Assembly (NCBI GenBank): GCA_963710665.1
Contig: CAVQBC010000003.1
Span: forward strand, 1,054,001-1,118,000
Length of the DNA: 64,000 nt
Source: CAVQBC01 sp963710665
Lineage (GTDB): Bacteria > Actinomycetota > Thermoleophilia > Solirubrobacterales > Solirubrobacteraceae
Direction of reading: 5' to 3'
Shown: piece after piece, positions 43,224 to 51,393 of the stretch
Layout: each line of letters begins with the position of its first letter
Numbering within the stretch: the stretch's first letter is position 1
Made by a program: the position numbers and the translations under genes
Notes under the pieces: model-generated
The model's database searches: none
Seen by the model: only the letters and a program-made list of their open reading frames with translations
Told to the model about the DNA's origin: nothing

Positions 43224-44030
43224 TCAGTGGATGAGCGCCCGGAGGAGGTCGCGGACGCCGTTCGTGCCGTCGACCATGTGGTCCGCCGCGTCGCGCAGTG
43301 CCGAGGGACCCTCGTCGGAGAGCACCCCGACCCGGATCGCGGTCTGCAGCCGCTCCATCTCGACCAGCTGCGTGAGGCCGCGGAAGGCGTCGAGGTCGGT
43401 GATGTCGTCCCCGACGTAGACGGCCGCGTTGAGCTCCATGTCCCGCAGCATGGCGACGATGCCGGCGCCCTTGTCGATCCGCACCGGCGGGCGGATCTCG
43501 AGCACCTTGCGGCCCCAGTGGGTCGTGAACCCGGCCTGCTCGGCGGCGTCGGCGACGTCCTCGATCGCGGACTGGGCGCCGTCCTCGTCGGGCACCCCGC
43601 GCCAGTGCAGGGCGGCGATCGCCTCCTTGTCCTCCAGCCGGACGCGCAGGCGGCGGAGGTGCTCGGTGAAGTGGTCGCGGCTGAACGCCTGCACGCGGCG
43701 CGACCAGGCCTGCAGCTCGCGGTCGAGCTCGGGGGCCGTCGACCCGGGCCGCAGGACCTCGGAGCCGTGCGACCCCAGGTAGGCGATGGAGCCCAGGGAG
43801 ACGATGCGGCGGGCGTCCGAGGCGCGGCGGCCGGAGACGCAGGCCACGACCCGGTAGAGCTTGGCGACCTCGATCAGCGGCCGGCGCGTCGTCTCGGGCA
43901 TGTGCGCGTCGTCGGCATGCTGGACGATCGGGGCGAGGACCCCGTCCACGTCGAGCAGGACCGCGGCGTTGGCGGGATCCTCCTTGAGCGGCCGGAGGAG
44001 CTCTTCGAGCGAGGCGGCGATCGGCGGCAC
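43224..44030 (-). CDS. otsB: Trehalose-6-phosphate phosphatase
   Basis: 268 residues of the HAD superfamily. Asp27/Asp29 are in LLDVDGVLAP; SGRRASDA, GSHGSEVL and the acidic motif YVGDDITDLDAF are typical of OtsB. It removes phosphate from trehalose-6-phosphate, giving the osmoprotectant trehalose. No OtsA is nearby. GTG 44030 is chosen; a CATACT box lies 6 bases upstream. Neighbour mscL also serves osmotic stress. Confidence 0.9.
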   Translation of the reverse strand: MPPIAASLEELLRPLKEDPANAAVLLDVDGVLAPIVQHADDAHMPETTRRPLIEVAKLYRVVACVSGRRASDARRIVSLGSIAYLGSHGSEVLRPGSTAPELDRELQAWSRRVQAFSRDHFTEHLRRLRVRLEDKEAIAALHWRGVPDEDGAQSAIEDVADAAEQAGFTTHWGRKVLEIRPPVRIDKGAGIVAMLRDMELNAAVYVGDDITDLDAFRGLTQLVEMERLQTAIRVGVLSDEGPSALRDAADHMVDGTNGVRDLLRALIH

Positions 44031-44050
44031 ACTCCTAGTATGCCCCGCGG

Positions 44051-44458
44051 TCAGGGTGCCGGGCTCCCGGTTCGGCTGCGGGGACCACCGTCGCGCAGCA
44101 GGTCGCGGATCTCGGTGAGCAGCTGGATGTCGGCCGTGGGCGCCTCCGGCTCGGCGCGCTCCTCGGCCCGCGAGAGCAGCGCGTTGACCGGCTTGACCAC
44201 CAGGAAGAACACGACGGCGGCGATCACGAGGAACGAGAACAGGGCGTTGAGGAACGCGCCGTAGCGGAACTCGGACCCGTTGATCTCGAAGGTCAGCGCC
44301 GAGAAGTCCGGCTGGCCGCCGACCGCGGCGATCAGCGGGGTGATGAGGTTGGCCACGAGCGAGGTCACCAGCGCGGTGAAGGCCGTGCCGATCACGACCG
44401 CGACGGCCAGATCGACCAGGCTGCCACGCAGGATGAACTCGCGGAACTCCTTGACCAT
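44051..44458 (-). CDS. mscL: Large-conductance mechanosensitive channel
   Basis: 135 residues. The N-terminal amphipathic helix and TM1 (MVKEFREFILRGSLVDLAVAVVIGTAFTALVTSLVANLITPLI), TM2 (ALFSFLVIAAVVFFLVVKPVNAL) and a C-terminal helix are standard MscL. It opens under membrane tension in hypo-osmotic shock. ATG 44458 has GGAGG 7 bases upstream; the longer frame to 44515 lacks conserved sequence. Confidence 0.95.
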   Translation of the reverse strand: MVKEFREFILRGSLVDLAVAVVIGTAFTALVTSLVANLITPLIAAVGGQPDFSALTFEINGSEFRYGAFLNALFSFLVIAAVVFFLVVKPVNALLSRAEERAEPEAPTADIQLLTEIRDLLRDGGPRSRTGSPAP

Positions 44459-44515
44459 CTCACGCCTCCCCAGGTGATGTCGTCGCGCCGCAGCGCCGGC
44501 TCCGGCGGCGACCAC

Positions 44516-44521
44516 TATGCT
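44516..44521 (+). promoter_or_regulatory. -10 box of a leaderless ppa promoter
   Basis: TATGCT ends 8 bases before GTG 44530. Confidence 0.45.
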
Positions 44522-44529
44522 CGCGCATC

Positions 44530-45072
44530 GTGGGGCTGGAACCGCTGAACTGCTTCGTCGAGATCCCCAAGGGATCGCGCAACAAGTACGAGTGGGACCC
44601 CGAGCTGAAGGCGATCAAGCTCGACCGGTTCCTGTTCTCCTCGGTCGTCTATCCGACCGACTACGGGTTCATCCCGCAGACGCTCGCCGGCGACGGCGAT
44701 CCGCTCGACGCGCTGGTCTGCGTCTCCGAGCCGACGTTCCCGGGCTGCTTCATCCCCGTCCACGCGGTCGCGGTCTTCCGCATGCACGACGAGGAGGGCC
44801 AGGACGACAAGATCGTGTGCGTGCCGCACGACGATCCGCACTGGAACGAGATGAACTCGCTGGACGACCTCCCGGCCCAGATCAAGACCGAGATCGAGCA
44901 CTTCTTCTCGATCTACAAGCAGCCCGAGGGCAAGGCGGTCGAGATCGGCGGCTGGTACGACCGCGACGTCGCCGTCGAGATCCTCGAGGACTGCCACCAG
45001 CGCTGGAGCGACTCCGGCGAGTCCGGCGACCAGCCCCTGGCGCGCGCGGAGACGCCTCCGCACGACGACTGA
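44530..45072 (+). CDS. ppa: Inorganic pyrophosphatase
   Basis: 180 residues of family I. The active-site acids are in VVYPTDYGFIPQTLAGDGDPLDALV (the D-G-D-P-x-D signature), and EIPKGSRNKYEWD and DDKIVCVP are typical. It hydrolyses pyrophosphate to drive biosynthesis. The acidic C-terminal tail (GDQPLARAETPPHDD) is loose. The start is GTG 44530 with a leaderless-type box; stops with the GNAT gene abut. Confidence 0.96.
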   Translation: MGLEPLNCFVEIPKGSRNKYEWDPELKAIKLDRFLFSSVVYPTDYGFIPQTLAGDGDPLDALVCVSEPTFPGCFIPVHAVAVFRMHDEEGQDDKIVCVPHDDPHWNEMNSLDDLPAQIKTEIEHFFSIYKQPEGKAVEIGGWYDRDVAVEILEDCHQRWSDSGESGDQPLARAETPPHDD

Positions 45073-45564
45073 CTAGGCGGCCTCGACCCGGCGGTAGGCT
45101 GCGAACCCGCGCGCCTCGTAGTTGGCCAGGGCGTGCGGGCCGTCGAGCGTGCAGGTGTGCAGCCAGACGCGCCGGGTGCCGCCGGCGTGCATCGCCCACG
45201 CCCGCCGCGTCGCCTCGGTGAGAAGCCAGCCGCCGAGCCCGTGGCCGTGGAGGTCGCTCTGCAGGCCGAACATCGCGATCTGGACCTCGTCGCCGGGCTC
45301 GGCTCGCAGCTCGGCGTAGCCGGCGGCGGGCTGCTCGGCCGTGACCGCGAGCAGCGTCTCGACGCCCTCGGCGTAGGCCGCCCAGCGCTCCTCGGTCCAG
45401 CCGAGGCGGTCGACCCAGGCCCAGTCGGCGCCGATCGTCTCGTAGCAGTGGCGGTTGACGGCCGGGTCGCGCACGGTCCGCAGCTCGGCCGCGATGCGCG
45501 GCGGCCCCGCCGGCCGCAGCGCCGCCGGGCCGCGCATCTCGAGGTAGGTGATCACGACCGGCAC
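45073..45564 (-). CDS. GNAT-family acetyltransferase
   Basis: 163 residues. The acetyl-CoA loop is in LQSDLHGHGLGGWLLTEATRRAW, and the late motif TLDGPHALANYEARGFAAYR is typical of GNAT. The substrate is unknown. GTG 45564 is preferred over 45591 because CATGCT stands exactly 8 bases upstream and the conserved ITYLEMRGP start follows. Confidence 0.85.
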   Translation of the reverse strand: MPVVITYLEMRGPAALRPAGPPRIAAELRTVRDPAVNRHCYETIGADWAWVDRLGWTEERWAAYAEGVETLLAVTAEQPAAGYAELRAEPGDEVQIAMFGLQSDLHGHGLGGWLLTEATRRAWAMHAGGTRRVWLHTCTLDGPHALANYEARGFAAYRRVEAA

Positions 45565-45572
45565 GGGCCCAC

Positions 45573-45578
45573 AGCATG
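45573..45578 (-). promoter_or_regulatory. -10-like box of the GNAT gene
   Basis: CATGCT on the minus strand ends 8 bases before GTG 45564; it decides the start choice. Confidence 0.35.
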
Positions 45579-45616
45579 ACGGCCGCGGCACCGCGTCACG
45601 ATCGTCACGAGCGCGC

Positions 45617-45622
45617 TAGGTT
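45617..45622 (+). promoter_or_regulatory. -10 box of a leaderless promoter (LVIVD protein)
   Basis: TAGGTT ends 8 bases before ATG 45631 with no ribosome site. Confidence 0.45.
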
Positions 45623-45630
45623 CCGGCGCC

Positions 45631-47205
45631 ATGCGACGCCTGCCTGTGGTTCTCACCTTCATGCTGCTGCTGCTCGCCGGCAGCGCCTCGGCGGCGGAGC
45701 GGCCGCCGAAGGCCACCGATCCGCCCGCGGGGGCGGCGATCTCCGACTCGCTGGAGTACATCGGCAAGCTGTCCGGCTCGGACAGCGTCACCGAGGGCAA
45801 GTTCGACCGCCTGCGCGGCCACGACGTGCTCGTGCTCAACGGCGCGTGGGGCCTTCGCACCTTCGACGTGTCGGACCCGGCCAAGCCGGAGCTGCTCGAC
45901 AGCTTCCTGCCCGCCGATCTCGCCGAGAACGGCTTCTGGCAGGGCGAGGATCTCGACATCGACCGCAAGCGCAAGCTCGCGTTCCTGTCGCTCGACCCGC
46001 GCCACGACGACAAGGACCCGATCGCGACCGGCTGCCCGCCCGACGGGAGCACGCGCCTGCCGCAGTGCCGCAGCGGGATCTACGTCATCTCCTTCGCGGA
46101 CCCGGCCAACCTCCGCCAGGTCGGCGGCTTCACCGAGGTGCCGGCCGGCCACACCACGAGCTGCATCGACGACTGCCGGTGGCTGTGGACCGGCGGCCCC
46201 GCGCGGCGCAGCGACCTCGCCTACCTGGGTCCGTTCACGGAGGGCGGCCGGGGCGACGGGCGTCCGGTGTGGGTCACCGACATGCGCGACCCGGCCGCGC
46301 CCGAGGTCCAGGGCCGGCCGATCGACCTCTACCGCAACGACGGCGCGACCGACTACAGCCACGACGTCCAGGTGGACGACGACGGGATCGCCTGGGCGAG
46401 CGGCCGCGGCGGGGTCCGCGGCTACGCGACGAGCGGCATGCACCGCGACCCGGCCTCCAACACGGTCCGGCGGGCGCGGCCGTGGGATCCGATCCTCGTG
46501 GCCGGGGGCGGCTTCGCCGGCGGCCCCGCGGGCGTGGGGACGCCGACGAGCATGTTCATGCACAACTCCATGCGACCGCTCGACGGCAAGGTCCGCGCGG
46601 AGGGGGTCGCCGACGGCAACGTCCTCGTCGCCACCGAGGAGGAGTTCAACGACGACTGCGCGAGCGACGGCCGCCTCGTGTTCGCCGACATCACGGACTC
46701 CCTGGGCGGCGAGCCCGCGCTGAACTCCACCCCGGAGCAGCCCTACCGGATGAAGCCGCTCGCGTCCTGGCATCCGGCGATCAACACGCCCGAGACGACC
46801 GCGCCGAACACCGACTGCTCGGCGCACTACTTCGACATCGACGGCGGGGTGCTGGCGCAGGGGTGGTACAGCCAGGGCGTCCGCGTGCTGGACATCGCGA
46901 ACGCGCGCGCGCCGCGGCAGATCGGCTACTTCCGCGTGCAGTCCGACGGCGCGGCCGACAACCCGAGCTCGCTCGTCTGGGACACGCAGTTCCACCGCGG
47001 GCTGCTGTGGGTGTTCGACATGGACCGCGGCGTCGAGGTGCTGCGGCTCGCGCCGCCGAAGGCCGGCGCGTCCCGGCTGCCGGCGGTGATCGCGCCGGAC
47101 CTCCAGGCGGACCGCTACGCCGCCCAGCCGGTCGGGTCGCGGACGACGTCGGGCCTGGTGTGCCCGCTGTTCCGCGACTCGGCGGCGGCGCGCGCCGCGT
47201 CGTGA
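45631..47205 (+). CDS. Secreted LVIVD-repeat beta-propeller protein
   Basis: 524 residues. A Sec signal peptide (RRLPVVLTFMLLLLAGSASA) is followed by LVIVD-type repeats such as HDVLVLNGAWGLRTFDVSDPAKPELL and GVRVLDIANARAPRQIGYF. Conserved His/Asp clusters (YSHDVQVDDDGIAW, MFMHNSMRPL) suggest a bound metal. Such propellers are extracellular; enzymatic role unknown. A GC hairpin follows the stop. Confidence 0.82.
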   Translation: MRRLPVVLTFMLLLLAGSASAAERPPKATDPPAGAAISDSLEYIGKLSGSDSVTEGKFDRLRGHDVLVLNGAWGLRTFDVSDPAKPELLDSFLPADLAENGFWQGEDLDIDRKRKLAFLSLDPRHDDKDPIATGCPPDGSTRLPQCRSGIYVISFADPANLRQVGGFTEVPAGHTTSCIDDCRWLWTGGPARRSDLAYLGPFTEGGRGDGRPVWVTDMRDPAAPEVQGRPIDLYRNDGATDYSHDVQVDDDGIAWASGRGGVRGYATSGMHRDPASNTVRRARPWDPILVAGGGFAGGPAGVGTPTSMFMHNSMRPLDGKVRAEGVADGNVLVATEEEFNDDCASDGRLVFADITDSLGGEPALNSTPEQPYRMKPLASWHPAINTPETTAPNTDCSAHYFDIDGGVLAQGWYSQGVRVLDIANARAPRQIGYFRVQSDGAADNPSSLVWDTQFHRGLLWVFDMDRGVEVLRLAPPKAGASRLPAVIAPDLQADRYAAQPVGSRTTSGLVCPLFRDSAAARAAS

Positions 47206-47219
47206 GATAGCGGCCGGGA

Positions 47220-47246
47220 GGGGGCGGGCGGTGCGCGTCCGCCCCC
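47220..47246 (+). terminator. GC hairpin after the LVIVD gene
   Basis: GGGGGCGG (47220-47227) pairs with CCGCCCCC (47239-47246) with an 11-base loop, 15 bases after the stop; no T-run. Confidence 0.4.
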
Positions 47247-47265
47247 CCTCGGCGAAGATGCGGCC

Positions 47266-47628
47266 ATGCCGGACGCCGCGTGGAAGGCTCAGCTGGAGGC
47301 GCTCGGGGCGTTCATCCGCGCGCAGCGCCTGGCGTCCGAGCTGTCGCTGCGCGACCTCGCGGAGCGCACGGGCATCTCGAACGCCTACCTCAGCCAGCTC
47401 GAGCGCGGTCGCCACGAGCCGTCGCTCTCGGTGCTCAAGGCGATCTCCGGCGCGCTCGCTGTGCCGCTCGAGTCGCTGCTCGCGCGGGCCGGGGTGCTCG
47501 ACGGTGAGCGACCCGTGGTCCGCGGCACCGAGGAGGCGATCCTCACCGACCCGGAGCTCTCCGAGCCACAGCGCGTCGCGCTGCTGAGCGTGTACCGCAG
47601 CTTCGTACCGCCGCAGCGGCGCCGCTGA
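47266..47628 (+). CDS. XRE-family transcriptional regulator
   Basis: 120 residues. The Cro/C1 helix-turn-helix (LGAFIRAQRLASELSLRDLAERTGISNAYLSQLERGRHEPSLSVLKAISGALAVPLESLLARAGVL) fills residues 11-77, followed by a helical tail. It likely binds the pair of direct repeats just downstream (47629-47667) and so controls the esterase gene. Confidence 0.9.
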   Translation: MPDAAWKAQLEALGAFIRAQRLASELSLRDLAERTGISNAYLSQLERGRHEPSLSVLKAISGALAVPLESLLARAGVLDGERPVVRGTEEAILTDPELSEPQRVALLSVYRSFVPPQRRR

Positions 47629-47667
47629 GCGTCGTGAATCACGCGATGGTTTCGCGTCGTGGATGAC
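47629..47667 (+). promoter_or_regulatory. Tandem direct repeats, operator candidate
   Basis: GCGTCGTGAATCAC (47629-47642) and GCGTCGTGGATGAC (47654-47667) are spaced 25 bases start to start, just upstream of the esterase promoter. The neighbouring XRE protein is the likely ligand. Confidence 0.5.
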
Positions 47668-47678
47668 AAAGCGGCGCG

Positions 47679-47705
47679 TTGACGCTGCGGTGTGATCAGT
47701 ATAGT
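47679..47705 (+). promoter_or_regulatory. Promoter of the esterase gene with start codon at +1
   Basis: TTGACG (47679-47684) and TATAGT (47700-47705), 15 bases apart, are the best -35/-10 pair in the window. The ATG at 47713 falls 7 bases after the -10 box, where transcription should start. Confidence 0.6.
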
Positions 47706-47712
47706 ACGCACC

Positions 47713-48867
47713 ATGAACCTCATCGACTGGCGTGAGCTCTACGCCTCGAACCGGGCCGCCATCGACGCCGCCGGCGGAAACGCCGGCGGGTCCCTGCCGA
47801 CGGGCCTGACCCTCCCCGACCTGCCCGTGGCGCCCATCCGGCGCGGAACGGCGCCGCTCCCGGCGCTCCCCTCCGGCGGGCTCGTCCACGTTCCGGGCCT
47901 TCCGGGCACGATCTCCAGCCCCGTGCCCGCGGAGGCGCCCGGCTGGGAGCGCCTCGAGTACCGCGAGGGCGAGCGCGCCCGGCCGTTCCACCTCTACACG
48001 CCACCGGACCTCGCGACCGACACCCCGGCGCCCGTGCTCGTGCTGCTCCACGGCTGCACCCAGAGCCCGACGGGCTTCGCGACCGCCACGGCGATGCACC
48101 GGATGGCCGATCGCCATGGCTTCCTCCTCCTCTGCCCCGAGCAGACGCGGGGGGACAACCAGCAGGCGTGCTGGAACTGGTTCCTGCCCGCCCATCAGGC
48201 GCGCGGCGCCGGCGAGCCGGCGTTCATCGCCGGCGCGGTGCGGCAGGTCATGGACGGGCCCGCGGTCGTCGACCCGGGGCGGGTCTACGTGGCGGGCCTG
48301 TCGGCCGGCGGCGCGATGGCGACCGTGATGGCGGCGGCCTACCCCGACCTCTTCGCCGCCGCGGCGGTGCACTCCGGCCTGGCCTACCGCTCGGCCACGA
48401 ACGTCGGCGCCGCGTTCCAGGCGATGACCCGCGGCGCCCCCGACCCGGACGCGCTGGGGCGGGCCGCGCTCGGCGCCATGGGGGAGTTCGCCCGCGCGGT
48501 GCCCACCATCGTCGTCCACGGCCGGGACGACGGCACGGTCCTCCCGGTCAACGGGGAGCAGGTCGTGCGGCAGTGGATGGCGACGAACCGGCTCGCGGCG
48601 CCGGCGTTCCATGCCGTCTTCGAGCACCCGACCGACACCCGGGAGGAGGGGGCCGCGGGCGGGCACGCGTCGATCCGGCGCCGCTGGCACGACGACGACG
48701 GGCGGCTGGTGCAGGAGTACGTCGAGGTCGCGGGCCTCGGCCACGCCTGGTCGGGCGGCGGCGGCGCCGCCTTCATGGACCCGCGCGGGCCGAGCGCGAG
48801 CGAGGCGATCGTGGCGTTCTTCGCGGAGACGGCCGGCTACTCGCGCCCGGCGACCCTGGAGACGTAG
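47713..48867 (+). CDS. PHB depolymerase/feruloyl esterase-like hydrolase (LpqC/Esterase_PHB family)
   Basis: 384 residues. The catalytic Ser197 is in VAGLSAGGAMA; the Asp is in VVHGRDDGTV and the His in GLGHAWSGG. RPFHLYTPPDL and VLVLLHGCTQSP are family hallmarks. It hydrolyses polyester or ester bonds of PHB-like or plant-derived compounds. No signal peptide is visible, so an intracellular role in PHA use is possible. ATG 47713 is chosen over 47692, because the latter lies upstream of the -10 box. Confidence 0.88.
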   Translation: MNLIDWRELYASNRAAIDAAGGNAGGSLPTGLTLPDLPVAPIRRGTAPLPALPSGGLVHVPGLPGTISSPVPAEAPGWERLEYREGERARPFHLYTPPDLATDTPAPVLVLLHGCTQSPTGFATATAMHRMADRHGFLLLCPEQTRGDNQQACWNWFLPAHQARGAGEPAFIAGAVRQVMDGPAVVDPGRVYVAGLSAGGAMATVMAAAYPDLFAAAAVHSGLAYRSATNVGAAFQAMTRGAPDPDALGRAALGAMGEFARAVPTIVVHGRDDGTVLPVNGEQVVRQWMATNRLAAPAFHAVFEHPTDTREEGAAGGHASIRRRWHDDDGRLVQEYVEVAGLGHAWSGGGGAAFMDPRGPSASEAIVAFFAETAGYSRPATLET

Positions 48868-49262
48868 GCCGCGACCCGGCGGGCCTGCGCGCCCTCGAGC
48901 AGCCGGGGCTGCATGACGCCGTCGAGCGAGCCGGTGCGGATCATCCGGCGCACCTTCGCTGCCGACGGGCGCGCGGCGTCGAGGTCGGGGCCGAACAGGC
49001 CCTTGGCCTTCGCCGCGCGCAGCGTGTGGCACGACCCGCAGGAGTGCGCGAAGAGCGCCTCCGCGCTGCCGCCCTTCGCGGACTCGGCGGGCGCGGGCTG
49101 GGGCTCGTCGGGGGCCGGCGTCCACTCCGGCACGGCGCGCGAGCGCTGCTCCTGCGGCGGGTCGTCCGACGAGTCCGGGCGCCCGAGCGCGAAGGTGACC
49201 GCGAACGCGCCGACGACCACGACGACGAGCACGAGCGGGAAGGCGAGGGACCTCAGGCGCAT
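48837..49262 (-). CDS. Membrane-anchored c-type cytochrome
   Basis: 141 residues. An N-terminal helix (LAFPLVLVVVVVGAFAVTFALG) anchors it outside the membrane; a Pro/Glu/Ala linker leads to a class I cytochrome c domain with heme site HSCGSCHTL and probable Met ligand in DGVMQPRLL. It carries single electrons. It lies 59 bases downstream of tctA on the same strand and may serve the nearby TcuA-like flavoprotein or the respiratory chain. Its end overlaps the esterase gene. Confidence 0.88.
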   Translation of the reverse strand: MRLRSLAFPLVLVVVVVGAFAVTFALGRPDSSDDPPQEQRSRAVPEWTPAPDEPQPAPAESAKGGSAEALFAHSCGSCHTLRAAKAKGLFGPDLDAARPSAAKVRRMIRTGSLDGVMQPRLLEGAQARRVAAYVSRVAGRE

Positions 49263-49321
49263 GATCCCTCGTTGTATCGGCAGCGGCCGGGAGCGGCTGC
49301 AGGGCCGCCGCCGGTCGCCGG

Positions 49322-50875
49322 TCAGTCCTCCTCGGCGAAGGCCTGGCGCTCCTTGCGCCAGGCGGCGAGCTTCGGCAGATGCGGGACGACGAGCGCCGCG
49401 ATCGCGATCACCAGCAGCACGACGGTCAGCGGCCGGCCGACGAACACGCCGAAGTCGTCGCCCGAGCCGACGAGCGCGCGGCGGGCCTGGGTCTCCATCA
49501 GCGGGCCGAGGATCACGCCCAGGATCACCGGCGCGATGGGGAAGTCGTAGCGGCGCATGAAGAAGCCCATGACGCCGATCGCGAACATCACGAGCACCTC
49601 GATCGTGCTGCCCGAGAGCGAGTACACGCCGAGCGTGGCGAACACGAGGATGCCCGCGTAGAGCAGCGGACGCGGCACCTCGAGCACCTTCACCCACACG
49701 CGGATCAGCGGCAGGTTGAGCGCCAGCAGCATGATGTTGCCGATGTACAGCGAGGCGATCAGCGTCCACACGAGGTCGCTGTTCTCGGTGAACAGCTCCG
49801 GCCCGGGCTGCAGGTTGAAGATCTGGAAGGCGGCGAGCATGATCGCCGCGGTCGCCGAGGTCGGGATCCCGAGCGTGAGCAGCGGGACCAGCGTGCCGGA
49901 GAACGACGCGTTGTTGGCGGCCTCGGGCCCGGCGACGCCCTCGATCGCGCCCTCGCCGAACTGCTCCTTGTGGCGGCTGAGCTTGCGCTCGGCGGCGTAG
50001 GAGAGGAACGTCGGCACCTCGGCGCCGCCGGCGGGCAGCGCGCCGAACGGGAAGCCGATGCCGGCGCCGCGCAGCCACGGCCGCCACGAGCGCTGCACGT
50101 CCTCGCGGGTCATCCAGCGCCCGCTCCCCTCGAGCTCGTCCTCCGGCTGCACGAGCTCCTCGTCGCCGTCGCGGGAGCGCAGCCGCGACGCCATGTGGAG
50201 GGCCTCGCCGACCGCGAAGAGCCCCACCGCGACGATCACGATGTCGATCCCGTTGCCGAGCTGGTCGATGCCGAAGGTCAGCCGCGACTGGCCGGTCAGC
50301 TGGTCGATCCCCACGAAGCCGATCAGCAGGCCGATGGTCAGCGAGATGAAGCCGCGGATCAGCGAGCGCGACGTGAGCGCCGTCACCGACGCGAACGCCA
50401 GCAGGGTGAGCGCGAAGTAGTCCTCGGCGCGGAACTGCACGGCGAGGTCGGCGACCGGCTCGGCGAGCAGCGTCAGCGCCAGGATCCCGATCGTGCCGGC
50501 CACGAAGGAGCCGATCGCGGCGGTCGCCAGGGCGGCGCGGGCGCGGCCCCGCCGGGCCATCTGGAAGCCCTCGATCGCGGTCGCGACCGACGACGACTCG
50601 CCCGGCGTGTTGAGCAGGATCGAGGTCGTGGAGCCGCCGTACATCCCGCCTGCGTAGATGCCGGCGAAGAGGATGAAGGCGCCCGTCGGGTCGTCGAAGT
50701 TGAACGTGATCGGCAGCAGCAGCGCGATGGTCAGCGCCGGCCCGATCCCGGGCAGCACGCCGACGAGCGTCCCGAGCGTGACGCCGACCGCCGCCAGCAG
50801 GAGGTTCTGGGCGCTCAGGACGTTGCCGAAGCCGTCGAGCAGGTTGGCGGCGAGCACGAGCACCGCGGCGCTCAC
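49322..50875 (-). CDS. tctA: Tripartite tricarboxylate transporter, large permease TctA
   Basis: 517 residues with about 11-12 membrane helices. TctA signatures are GVLPGIGPALTIALLLPITF, GIYAGGMYGGSTTSILLNTPGESSSVATAIEGFQMARRG and FGALPAGGAEVPTFLSYAAERKLS, LTLGIPTSATAAIML. It moves citrate-like acids delivered by TctC. GTG 50875 overlaps the tctB stop by GTGA. Confidence 0.94.
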   Translation of the reverse strand: MSAAVLVLAANLLDGFGNVLSAQNLLLAAVGVTLGTLVGVLPGIGPALTIALLLPITFNFDDPTGAFILFAGIYAGGMYGGSTTSILLNTPGESSSVATAIEGFQMARRGRARAALATAAIGSFVAGTIGILALTLLAEPVADLAVQFRAEDYFALTLLAFASVTALTSRSLIRGFISLTIGLLIGFVGIDQLTGQSRLTFGIDQLGNGIDIVIVAVGLFAVGEALHMASRLRSRDGDEELVQPEDELEGSGRWMTREDVQRSWRPWLRGAGIGFPFGALPAGGAEVPTFLSYAAERKLSRHKEQFGEGAIEGVAGPEAANNASFSGTLVPLLTLGIPTSATAAIMLAAFQIFNLQPGPELFTENSDLVWTLIASLYIGNIMLLALNLPLIRVWVKVLEVPRPLLYAGILVFATLGVYSLSGSTIEVLVMFAIGVMGFFMRRYDFPIAPVILGVILGPLMETQARRALVGSGDDFGVFVGRPLTVVLLVIAIAALVVPHLPKLAAWRKERQAFAEED

Positions 50876-51393
50876 ACCCCCCACGGCCCGGCCGGCAGCT
50901 GCACGTTGAGCCAGCGCGAGAACGCGTAGCCGGCCACCACGCCGAGCAGGACGCCGATCACGGCGTCGCGCGCGGGCTTCTCGGAGCCGAGCAGCCATGC
51001 GGTCAGCCAGAAGAAGATCGTCGTGGCGAGCGCATAGCCGAGCGCGGTCAGCAGCAGCGCGTAGCCCACCAGCAGCGCCAGCAGCGCGGCCGGGGTCGGC
51101 CAGTGCGTGCCCTCCATCTCGCGCATCGCATGGCGTGCGAGCTCGACGTCGGGCCGCACCACGGTGCGCACCAGGAAGGCCAGCGACAGCACGATCAGCG
51201 CGATCGACGCGACCAGCGGCGCGAAGCGCGGGCCGCTGACCTTGCCGGTGCCGGAGACGTCGAGCGCGGCGAGCAGGGTCAGGACGCCGAGAGCGAGCAG
51301 CACGAGCCCGACGATCCGCGGGCCGGTCCAGGACAGCGGCTCGCGGCGGTCCTCGGCGGTATCGGCGGGCGCGTCGCGCGTCGTGCCGGTCAC
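50872..51393 (-). CDS. tctB: Tripartite tricarboxylate transporter, small permease TctB
   Basis: 173 residues with four membrane helices; the C-terminal FSRWLNVQLPAGPWG is typical of TctB. It forms the membrane complex with TctA. GTG 51393 overlaps the tctC stop (GTGA). Confidence 0.9.
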   Translation of the reverse strand: MTGTTRDAPADTAEDRREPLSWTGPRIVGLVLLALGVLTLLAALDVSGTGKVSGPRFAPLVASIALIVLSLAFLVRTVVRPDVELARHAMREMEGTHWPTPAALLALLVGYALLLTALGYALATTIFFWLTAWLLGSEKPARDAVIGVLLGVVAGYAFSRWLNVQLPAGPWGV

